This document shows, one piece after another, positions 36,701-43,735 of a stretch of 64,000 bases of DNA. Every line of letters begins with the position of its first letter. Positions within the stretch are counted from its first letter, which is position 1. The stretch is from Sorangium cellulosum. Its GTDB lineage: Bacteria; Myxococcota_A; Polyangia; Polyangiales; Polyangiaceae. The stretch lies in the NCBI RefSeq assembly GCF_004135735.1, contig NZ_CP012670.1, positions 1,178,001 to 1,242,000 on the forward strand. The letters run 5' to 3'. The translations under genes and the position numbers were made by a program. The notes below the pieces were generated by a model, which was not told the DNA's origin, searched no databases, and saw nothing but the letters and a program-made list of their open reading frames with translations.

Positions 36701-37500
36701 TCCGTCTCCCGCGTCCCGCGTCCCGCGTCCCGCGTCCCGCGTCCCGCGTCCCGCGTCCCGCGTCCCGCGTCCCGCGTCCCGTCTTCCGTCTTCCGTCTCC
36801 CGTCTTCCGTCTTCCGTCTCCCGCGTCCCCTCCCCGTCCTCGTGCGCGTGCGCGTGCGCGTGCGCGTGCGCGATTGTGCCGCCATACGCTCACCCGCGAC
36901 ACATCCTTGTGAGCATGGCGACAATTCGAGCCAGCAAGGTCTTCGCGTCTTCCGCATCAGCAGACGGCACAAAGCCTGCCACACGGCAGACGTCCAACAG
37001 CGAGCCGCATTCCATCGCAGAGCCACGGGCGATTGCGTAGAAGCGTGCTCGATCTGCGATCGCCGGTTTTCCCGAACCTTCTGCGATGTTGAGTGGAACT
37101 GACATGGCTGCGCGTTTGAGTTGATCGCGAAGCTCCCGCTCTCCCCGAGGAAGACGCGCGACCAGACGAAGCGCAAGAGTCAGGAACTCAATAGAGCAGT
37201 GGTAGACGTCCAGGTTTTCATGGTCGAGGAGGGCCATGCTTTTGAAGTCGTCGCAGGAGCGGGCTCAATTGCGTAGAAGGGGATGATTCCGGGCTGAAAG
37301 GGGTCGAACCGGAGCGCGCACGCGCACGCGCACGCGCACGCGCACGCGCACGCGCACGCGCACGAGGACGGGGAGGGGACGCGGAAGACGGGAGAGGGGA
37401 GACGGGAGAGGGGAGACGGGAGAGGGGAGACGGGAGAGGGGAGACGGGAGACGGGAGACGGGAGACGGGAGACGGGAGACGGGAGACGGGAGACGGGAGA
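36701..37500. mobile_element. Composite inverted repeat element, locus B, enclosing a four-helix-bundle gene
   Basis: The left arm has CCCGCGT/CTTCCGT-type heptamers (36701-36821), the connector at 36822-36848 and GTGCGC hexamers (to 36872). The right arm has GCGCAC hexamers (37315-37362), the connector at 37357-37383, which is the exact reverse complement of the left one over 27 bases, then GGAGACG/GGAGAGG heptamers (to 37500). The core holds one gene on the minus strand. No transposase is present. Whether it moves is an inference from its structure and its two relatives in this window. Confidence 0.6.
36890..37237 (-). CDS. Four-helix-bundle protein (S23/IVP, Avd-like family)
   Basis: A 115-residue all-helical protein. 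ENLDVYHCSIEFLTLALRLV, LPRGERELRDQLKRAAMSV with PLNIAEGSG, and DRARFYAIARGSAMECGSLL followed by a last helix (LLARIVAMLTRMCR) are the hallmarks of the four-helix-bundle family. This family was first seen in 23S rRNA intervening sequences, and it includes the accessory (Avd) protein of diversity-generating retroelements. There is no reverse transcriptase or variable repeat nearby. The gene fills the core of repeat locus B. ATG 37237 gives the standard family N-terminus, but no ribosome binding site is seen. Its base composition is lower in GC than the neighbours, which is compatible with transfer. Confidence 0.85.
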   Translation of the reverse strand: MALLDHENLDVYHCSIEFLTLALRLVARLPRGERELRDQLKRAAMSVPLNIAEGSGKPAIADRARFYAIARGSAMECGSLLDVCRVAGFVPSADAEDAKTLLARIVAMLTRMCRG

Positions 37501-37542
37501 CCATCGACGTGGCGTCAGCTTGAGAGATGCACCCCAAAGCGC

Positions 37543-37839
37543 ATGCACGCCTGCGCCGAGATGGCGCGCGTCGTGCGCCCAGGCGGTCCGCTCCTCCTCG
37601 CCTTCCACGTGTCCGCGCCGGAGTTCCTCGCGGGCAGCACGCGGCACCTGGACGAAAGGTAGGACCATCGCGTGTCGCTGGCCGGTCACTTCCTCGATCG
37701 CGACGAGGTCGGCGCCGAGCTCGCGCGCGCGGGCTTCGACACCACCGCGCGCCTCGATCGTGGGCCCAGCACGCCGCGGGAGCTCCCGAGCCGGCGCTGT
37801 TACCTGCTCGCGGTGCGCCCCCATGGCGTAGCCCCGTGA
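37543..37839 (+). pseudogene. Remnant of a SAM-dependent methyltransferase with an in-frame TAG
   Basis: Reading from 37543 the frame gives ARVVRPGGPLLLAFHV, then a TAG at 37660-37662, then VSLAGHFLDRDEVGAELARAGF and SRRCYLLAVRP up to TGA at 37837. This is the C-terminal third of a class I methyltransferase, with the motif after the RPGG loop intact. The SAM-binding N-terminus is missing and is replaced by the right arm of repeat locus B. The loss of the 5' part at the repeat boundary, plus the nonsense codon, marks it as dead. Confidence 0.78.
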
Positions 37840-38100
37840 ATCACCCAGGAGACGCTGGCCGCAACGAGCGCGATCTGTGCCGCCATCGCCACGATCTGTG
37901 CCACAGCAGGGGGGTCGGACACTGGCTCAACCGCAATGCATTGCGACACACCGGGGTCCGGACCCCCTGAGACGCTCCGTGGAGCGTCCTTTGTGGGTTA
38001 AATTGTGCCAAAATCCGCTCCTCATCTCGGATTTTTGTGCCACTGGCCCCCCGAACGCGTTGCACGTTGTGCCAGATGGGGGGGCGAGACCTCTCCCGAG
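37840..38100. other. Non-coding island with three short hairpins
   Basis: No gene. It contains the palindrome GGGGTCCGGACCCC (37953-37966), a stem GACGCTCC/GGAGCGTC (37971-37988) and a stem AAAATCCG/CGGATTTT (38010-38035) followed by TG. TTGTGCCA recurs at about 38003, 38035 and 38067. The segment is visibly lower in GC than the genome average here. It lies between two gene remnants, so it may mark an insertion or deletion scar or hold a small RNA. Confidence 0.5.
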
Positions 38101-38283
38101 CGCAACGCAGAGCGCCCGGCGTGGCTCGCGGCCAGACCCGGCGGCGAGGTCCGCTGCCAAGGCAAGGGGTTCGCGGCCATCGAGGACAGCCCGCGGGCGC
38201 ACCTCTTCGTCGACGCCGACTCCCTCGAGGAGGTCGTCGAGGGCCGGAAGGCCCTCGACGGCGTGCGCCTCGACGGCCGGTGA
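38101..38283 (+). pseudogene. 3' remnant of an unrecognised gene
   Basis: About 60 codons in one frame ending at TGA 38281, with the strong G/C third-position bias of real genes here (ERPAWLAARPGGEVRCQGKG then DSPRAHLFVDADSLEEVVEG). No start codon with a ribosome binding site is present, and the preceding 250 bp is non-coding in character, so the 5' part appears to be lost. The family is unknown. It converges on the next gene with 3 bp between the stops. Confidence 0.4.
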
Positions 38284-38286
38284 CCG

Positions 38287-38754
38287 TCACGGCGCGCGCA
38301 GGTGGTGCTTGACCGCCTCCGTGAGCCAGTCCCACTCCGGCGCCCGCCCCGACGAGGCGGGCTCTCCGTTCATGATCGCGACGAGCTCCCAGTAGCGCGA
38401 CGCGCGCGGAGCGTGCCTGGTGAACCGATCGCGCAGCGACGCGCGGAACGCCCCGTCGGCCGGCTTGCCGGACGCCGCGGCGAACCCCGAGACGAAGCCC
38501 TCGACGATCCGCGCGGCCTCGGCCGACGACGGCGCGACGCCGCGAGCCCGGGCGTCGCGCGCGGCGCGGGCCGCCTCGTCGCTCGCGCGCTTGTAGGCCG
38601 CGACGTCGAAGCCGCCGCCCCACGTGTCCGCCGCGTCCGCGCGCAGGTTCTCGAGGAACGTCGGGTCCGAGAGGATCCCGGCGAGCTCGATCCACGCGTC
38701 GAGCTGCGCGGGCGTGGGCTCGTCCGGCAGCCTCGGCGTGCTCGCCTCGATCAT
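38287..38754 (-). CDS. MerR-type effector domain lacking its DNA-binding domain
   Basis: A 155-residue protein matching, from memory, the C-terminal effector part of actinobacterial-type MerR regulators: LPDEPTPAQLDAWIELAGIL, a GGFDVAAYKRA helix and RYWELVAIMNGEP with WLTEAVKHHL at the end. The N-terminal winged HTH expected before LPDEPTP is absent. A TAG stands in frame just upstream (38764-38766), and the sequence beyond it is a 39-bp repeat array. It is probably a truncated regulator; it could still bind a ligand. The gene on the opposite side (histidine kinase) diverges. Confidence 0.55.
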   Translation of the reverse strand: MIEASTPRLPDEPTPAQLDAWIELAGILSDPTFLENLRADAADTWGGGFDVAAYKRASDEAARAARDARARGVAPSSAEAARIVEGFVSGFAAASGKPADGAFRASLRDRFTRHAPRASRYWELVAIMNGEPASSGRAPEWDWLTEAVKHHLRAP

Positions 38755-38781
38755 CCCGCGCAGCTACGGCTGCCGCGCGCT

Positions 38782-38885
38782 GTTCGTCCGCTGCCGCCGC
38801 CCGGCGCGTCGCCGCTCGCCGTTCGTCCGCTGCCGCCGCCCGACGCGCCGCCGCGTGCCGTTCTTCGTCCGCTGCCGCCGCCCGT
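38782..38885. repeat. 39-bp imperfect tandem repeat, about 2.6 copies
   Basis: Units start at 38782, 38821 and 38860, each opening GTTCGTCCGCTGCCGCCGCC (the third has GTTCTTCG). The array occupies the place where the HTH of the MerR-like gene and the promoter of the histidine kinase would be expected. Confidence 0.85.
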
Positions 38886-38927
38886 CGTTGCGACGCGCGG
38901 CGCCCTGGGCTTCCATGCCGCCGTCCC

Positions 38928-41366
38928 GTGACGACGCCACTCCTCCAGCCGCTCCGCGCCCCGCGTGTCCGCGCGGAGCTCGTCGCGAGCGGCTGGGAGC
39001 TGTTCTCGGCGCTCCTGTTCCTCTCCGCGGTCGTCCCCGCGGCCCTGGCCACGCCGTGGCCGGCCGCCATCCTGCTCGCCTCGATGGCGCTCTCGACCTC
39101 GCTCTCGGGCGTGCTCGCCCGGCGCGGCGATCGCGGCTTCGCCATCGCCGCGGCCATCCGCACCCTCTCCTGGCCGCTCGCGGTCTCGCCCCTCGCCGCG
39201 CGCGGCGCCGCCGCCGCCGCGATCCCGTCGTGGCCGGGCGCGCTCGGGATCCCCGAGGCGCACGCGCGCCCGTCGTGGCTCGGGCTCCTGGTCGCCGCCG
39301 TCGCCTTCGGCGTCATGGCCGGCGGCATGCGCCGCGCCATCTACCGCAGCCTGCTCGGCCAGGACGCCGCCGAGGGGGGCGCCCCCTCCGCCGCCTCGGC
39401 GCGCGCGCTCGCCGCGACGCTCAGATCGCGGCTCGCCGAGTCGGCCACCGCCGCCGGCATCGTCGGAGGCCACGTCATGCTGCTCTTCAGCGTCGCGTTC
39501 CTCCGCACGCAGAGCCAGATCGTGTTCCAGGCGTGGTTCAAGGTCGTGCCGCTCCTCGCGCTCGCCGGCACCCTCGGCTTCACCCTCGCGGTGCGCCCCG
39601 CCACGCGCGCCGTCGTCGCCGCGCTCCTCGCCGGCCCCTCCGGCGACCCCGCGCTGCTCGCCCGCGGCCTCGCGCGCGCCGAGCGCCTCCCCGGCGTCCT
39701 CGCCTCCCTCAACTTCGCGCTGTGGCTCGGGTGCACCGCGATCGGCATCGCCTACGTGCGCCCCGGGCCCCACGCGCACGCCGCCGCCTCCTTCAGCGTC
39801 GCCGACGCGATCATGCAGATCGGCTTCGGCGCGCTCTTCGCCTTCGGCGTCTCGTTCTACCAGCGCGCGTGGCACAAGGACTCGGTCGCCCGCGTCATCG
39901 ATCTGCTGCGCGCGTGGACCGGGGCGCCCGCCCGCGGCGGCGCGCCCCCGACGCCCCTCCGGCAGCGCATGCTCCGCGACTTCGGGCTGCCGCTCCTCTT
40001 CACGGGGCTCCTCTCGCTCTTCTCCTCCATCGCCCTCTACCGCGCGCTCGCGACCGGCTCGTCTCTCAACGAGGACTTCAACGCCATCACCGCGCTGTTC
40101 GCCTCGTTCTCCCTCCTCGTGCTCGCCGCGCTGGGCGTGGTCGCGCGGGCGGCGCGCGAGCTGTCGCGCCCCATGGCCCAGCTCGCGCGCGCCGCCGACG
40201 AGGTCGCCCGCGGCAAGCTCGACGCCGTGGTGCCGCGGCTGTCCGGGCCGACCGAGGTCGTGGGGCTCGGCGAGAGCGTCGAGCGCATGCGGCAGGCGCT
40301 GTCCCGGACCATCGCCGAGCTCGAGCGCGAGCGCGCCGGCCTCGAGGAGAACGTGGCCGCGCGCACCGCGGAGCTCACCGGCGCGCTCTCCGAGCTCCGG
40401 CGCACCCAGGCCGCGCTCATCCAGGGCGAGCGGCTCGCCTCGATCGGCGTGCTCGTCGCCGGCGTGGCGCACGAGATCTACAACCCCCTGAACGCCATCG
40501 CCGGCGCGGCCCAGCCGATCGAGGAGCTCGCCGCGGAGCTGCGCGACGTCCTCGACGCGTACCGGGCGGCCGAGCGCGAGCTGCCGGAGGAGCGCCGCCG
40601 CGCGCTCGAGGCGCTCCGCGAGCGGCTCCAGACCGAGGCGACGCTCGAGGACCTGGTCGGCATCTCGACCGTCGTCCACCGCGCGGTCGCGCGCAGCGTG
40701 CGCATCGTCACCAACCTGAAGAGCTTCTCGCGCGCCCCGGGCGAGCCGCTGCCCGTCGATCTGCACGCGGGGCTCGAGGAGACGCTGGTCCTGCTCGGCC
40801 CGCGGCTCCGGCAGGCGGACATCGAGGTCGTCAAGCGCTACGGCGAGCTGCCGCCCATCACGTGCCAGGGCGGCGAGATCAACCAGGTATTCATGAACCT
40901 CCTCGTCAACGCGATCCAGGCGCTGGAGGAGATGCGCGCCGCCCCGGCCGGCGCGGGCGGCGTCGACGGGGAGGAGGCCGCGGGGGACGGGATCGCGGCG
41001 GGCGGCGCCGCGAGCGAGGGGGCGCCCGCGGCGCGGGCGATCCGCATCGAGACCTGGGTCGAGGAGGACATGGCCGCCGTCGCCATCGCCGACAGCGGCC
41101 CGGGCGTGCCGGCCGACCTCGCGCAGCGCATCTTCGACCCGTTCTTCACGACGAAGCCGCGCGGGCAGGGCACCGGCCTCGGGCTCTCCATCTCCACGGA
41201 CATCGTCCGGCGGCACGGCGGCTCGCTCACCCTCGCCCCCGCGGCCGAGGGATCGCCCCGCCGCGCGCCGGCCGGCGCGCGCTTCGTGTGCCGCTTGCCC
41301 CTCGATCCTCGCCCGAGGAGCTCCCGTCCGCAAGCCGATGCGCCGGCGCGGCCGGCGGGCGCCTGA
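38928..41366 (+). CDS. Membrane sensor histidine kinase
   Basis: An 812-residue hybrid-free histidine kinase. Several transmembrane spans occur in the first 380 residues (for example ELFSALLFLSAVVPAAL and the span around LLFTGLLSLFSSIALY). A HAMP-type linker follows (LSRPMAQLARAADEVARGKL, near 425), then a coiled coil. The dimerisation domain has the phospho-acceptor His in VAGVAHEIYNPLNA (His515). The ATPase domain has the N-box VFMNLLVNAIQAL, G1 ADSGPGVP, F-box DPFFTTK and G2 GQGTGLGLSI. HEIYNPLN and the long spacer resemble NtrB/AtoS-like kinases. GTG 38928 has no clear ribosome binding site. No response regulator is adjacent, so it is an orphan kinase. Confidence 0.92.
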   Translation: MTTPLLQPLRAPRVRAELVASGWELFSALLFLSAVVPAALATPWPAAILLASMALSTSLSGVLARRGDRGFAIAAAIRTLSWPLAVSPLAARGAAAAAIPSWPGALGIPEAHARPSWLGLLVAAVAFGVMAGGMRRAIYRSLLGQDAAEGGAPSAASARALAATLRSRLAESATAAGIVGGHVMLLFSVAFLRTQSQIVFQAWFKVVPLLALAGTLGFTLAVRPATRAVVAALLAGPSGDPALLARGLARAERLPGVLASLNFALWLGCTAIGIAYVRPGPHAHAAASFSVADAIMQIGFGALFAFGVSFYQRAWHKDSVARVIDLLRAWTGAPARGGAPPTPLRQRMLRDFGLPLLFTGLLSLFSSIALYRALATGSSLNEDFNAITALFASFSLLVLAALGVVARAARELSRPMAQLARAADEVARGKLDAVVPRLSGPTEVVGLGESVERMRQALSRTIAELERERAGLEENVAARTAELTGALSELRRTQAALIQGERLASIGVLVAGVAHEIYNPLNAIAGAAQPIEELAAELRDVLDAYRAAERELPEERRRALEALRERLQTEATLEDLVGISTVVHRAVARSVRIVTNLKSFSRAPGEPLPVDLHAGLEETLVLLGPRLRQADIEVVKRYGELPPITCQGGEINQVFMNLLVNAIQALEEMRAAPAGAGGVDGEEAAGDGIAAGGAASEGAPAARAIRIETWVEEDMAAVAIADSGPGVPADLAQRIFDPFFTTKPRGQGTGLGLSISTDIVRRHGGSLTLAPAAEGSPRRAPAGARFVCRLPLDPRPRSSRPQADAPARPAGA

Positions 41367-41574
41367 GCGGGCGCGCGATCGGCGCCGGTCTCCCACCCCG
41401 CCCCCACGCGGAGCGCGTCGCACATTCCTCGTCGAGCCGATCGCGGCCCCGTAGACCGGCTGTATCAAAACGGATACCTTCGGCTGGCGATCCGACTCAC
41501 CGCACAGCGCAATAAGGCCCTTTGAGACAAGCGAAACGCTCTTTCGGGGAGCGCTGAGGAGAAACGAAGGCACC

Positions 41575-43326
41575 ATGGAGCGCGCGATTCAGCGACCGGC
41601 AGGTCCCAAGGCTTCGAGCGCCGATCCGTTGATCGGCAAGGTCGTGGCCGGCCGGTACCGGCTCGAGGCACGGCTTGGCGAAGGCGGCATGGGCGTCGTG
41701 TACCGCGCCCGTCACGTGCTGATCGACCGCGTCGTCGCCCTGAAGCTCATCCGGCCCGATCTCCGCGGAGAGACCCACCTCCGCGCGTGGATGCTGCGCG
41801 AGGCACGCGCCGCGAACCGCGTTGATCACGCCCACATCATCGATATCCACGACATCGGCGAGACCGAGGAGGGCGAGCTCTACCTCGTCATGGAGTACCT
41901 CGTGGGCACGCCGCTCTCGGCGGAGCTCGCGCGCGGCCCCATGCCGATCGCGCGCTCGGTCGACATCCTCGAGCAGATGTGCGCCGCGCTCGCCCGCGCC
42001 CACGACCTCGGCGTCGTGCACCGCGACCTGAAGAGCGACAACATCCTGCTCACCCAGCGCGGCGGCCGGAAGGACTTCGTGAAGATCCTCGACTTCGGCC
42101 TCGCCGCCATCGCGCGCGACCCGCGCCTCGCCCCGAAGGGCGCCGTCTTCGGGACGCCCGAGTACATGTCGCCCGAGCAGGCCCGCGGCGAGGAGGCCAC
42201 CGCGCAGTCCGATCTCTACGCGCTCGGCGTGCTCTTCTTCGAGATGCTCACCGGGCAGCTCCCCTTCCGCGCCAACGATCGCGACACCCTCCTCGAGATG
42301 CAGCGGACCCACGCGCCGCCGCGCCCCCGCGCGATCCGCCCCGACGCGCACGCGCAGGGCGAGGCGATCGTGCTGCGCCTGCTCGAGAAGGACATCCGCA
42401 AGCGCTACCGCGACGCCCACCACCTCCAGGAGGAGCTGAAGGCGCTCCAGCGCGGGCTCCCGGCCCACGCGTGGGAGACCGAGACGGGCGACGGCGTGCC
42501 GCTGCCGCCGCCGCCGCCGCCGCCGCAGAGCGCGGGCGTCATCGAGTGGGCGAGCCGCGCGGCGCTCTTCTCGCGCATGGTCTCGCGCGCCTACCCGTCC
42601 GGGCAGGTGCCGCAGGAGGTCCAGAACGGCCTCGCGCAGGCGTGGGATCTCGCCGCGCGCGCCAACCGGCTCGAGGGCGAGGTCGCGAGCCTCACCCGCA
42701 AGCTCGAGGCGCTCGAGCGCCGCGGCCGCGCGCTGCGCGCCGAGATCGGCCGCAAGGTCGAGGAGCTCGCGCACGAGGAGTCGCGCGTGATGCGCGAGGC
42801 GATGGCCGACGGCGAGGACGTCGAGAAGGTCCGCGTCGAGCTCACCGCCGCCGAGAAGCTCGCGCTGGCCGCGCGCCAGCTCGCCGACGCGGCCGCCCGC
42901 CAGGGCAACCACGATCCGCTCGTCTACGAGCGCGCGGGCGCGGCCGCCGCGACCGCGCAGGCGAAGCGCGAGCAGCTCGGCCGCTACGAGCACAAGAAGA
43001 ACGCGCGCGAGGCGAACGCGCGCGACCTGCGCCGCCAGATCGACGAGCTGCGCGCCCAGCTCGCCCGCTACGCCGAGGCCCTGGAGGAGGACCTCGCGCA
43101 GGGCCGCGAGCGGGTCGCGGCGCGCACGCGCGAGGGGCTCGCCTACGAGAAGTCGTTCAGCGAGGCGTCGAACCTCCTGCTCAGCCACCTGCGCAACAAG
43201 CCGGAGTGCCGGGACCTCGTGGCGGAGCTGCTCACCTCCCACGCCAGCCCCAACAACGCCGAGTCGGGCTCGGATCAGCGGCTGTCCGGTCAGGATCGGC
43301 GCATGAACGCGACCGAGCGCAACTGA
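41575..43326 (+). CDS. Ser/Thr protein kinase with C-terminal coiled coil
   Basis: A 583-residue cytoplasmic Hanks-type kinase. The kinase domain (about 24-300) has the Gly loop LGEGGMGVVYRA, VALKLIRPD, the catalytic HRDLKSDNILL, DFGLAAI and GTPEYMSPEQA. A polyproline stretch (8 prolines near 310) leads to about 230 residues of charged heptad-rich sequence (LEGEVASLTRKLEALERRG and following), predicted to form a long coiled coil. There is no transmembrane span. The coiled coil may mediate dimerisation or bind a structural partner. ATG 41575 follows a GAGGAG-like sequence. Confidence 0.92.
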   Translation: MERAIQRPAGPKASSADPLIGKVVAGRYRLEARLGEGGMGVVYRARHVLIDRVVALKLIRPDLRGETHLRAWMLREARAANRVDHAHIIDIHDIGETEEGELYLVMEYLVGTPLSAELARGPMPIARSVDILEQMCAALARAHDLGVVHRDLKSDNILLTQRGGRKDFVKILDFGLAAIARDPRLAPKGAVFGTPEYMSPEQARGEEATAQSDLYALGVLFFEMLTGQLPFRANDRDTLLEMQRTHAPPRPRAIRPDAHAQGEAIVLRLLEKDIRKRYRDAHHLQEELKALQRGLPAHAWETETGDGVPLPPPPPPPQSAGVIEWASRAALFSRMVSRAYPSGQVPQEVQNGLAQAWDLAARANRLEGEVASLTRKLEALERRGRALRAEIGRKVEELAHEESRVMREAMADGEDVEKVRVELTAAEKLALAARQLADAAARQGNHDPLVYERAGAAAATAQAKREQLGRYEHKKNAREANARDLRRQIDELRAQLARYAEALEEDLAQGRERVAARTREGLAYEKSFSEASNLLLSHLRNKPECRDLVAELLTSHASPNNAESGSDQRLSGQDRRMNATERN

Positions 43327-43735
43327 GACCAGCGCAGCGCGACAAGCCGCGTAAACGCGCGATATCACGCGTCCCGCCACCGCATCCTGCGAAATCTCCC
43401 TAAGCATTCTCCTGACAGCATGGGTGCTGACAGCGGCAGATGTCGTGTGGCCGTCTCACACCCTCTCGACGGCGATTGCCATGCATGGTAGCTAGCGAAC
43501 GCCACGGCGATCCCAGCGGGGGGGGCTCGCCCGGCAGCGCCGGGCTATTCCCGACACCCAACGGGCGTCGAGGGACGAGGCTGTGCTGAAGCGTCGGCGT
43601 TAGAGCAAGAATCCATCCGGCAGCGCGCCGGTTCCCTTCCCCTTTACGCAGGCGGCCAACCCCTCGGAACCACGAAGCCGCGGGCGGCGACGGCGCCACC
43701 CGCTGCCTCGGATCTTGCGATGGAGGCACACCGTC
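43327..43735. other. Long leader region of the pyrophosphatase gene
   Basis: 409 bp with no gene. A GCCCGG/CCGGGC hairpin (43529-43545) follows a G run and may terminate upstream transcription. Its end holds the GGAGG ribosome binding site (43722-43726) of the next gene. The pyrophosphatase promoter should lie here, but I could not identify a convincing -35/-10 pair. Confidence 0.4.

Noticed and set aside
37290..37312. tRNA-like T-arm (GGTTCGACC on the minus strand)
   Set aside because: No matching stem, anticodon arm or acceptor stem could be folded around it; the flank is the hexamer repeat.
36701..37500. Diversity-generating retroelement
   Set aside because: The four-helix-bundle protein resembles Avd, but there is no reverse transcriptase, template repeat or variable target in the window.
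27242..37662. Possible TAG recoding, because two otherwise open frames are interrupted by single TAG codons (27242 and 37660)
   Set aside because: TAG also serves as a normal terminator here (P1 peptidase, membrane dipeptidase), and one of the two frames is clearly a truncated pseudogene. Ordinary nonsense mutations explain both.
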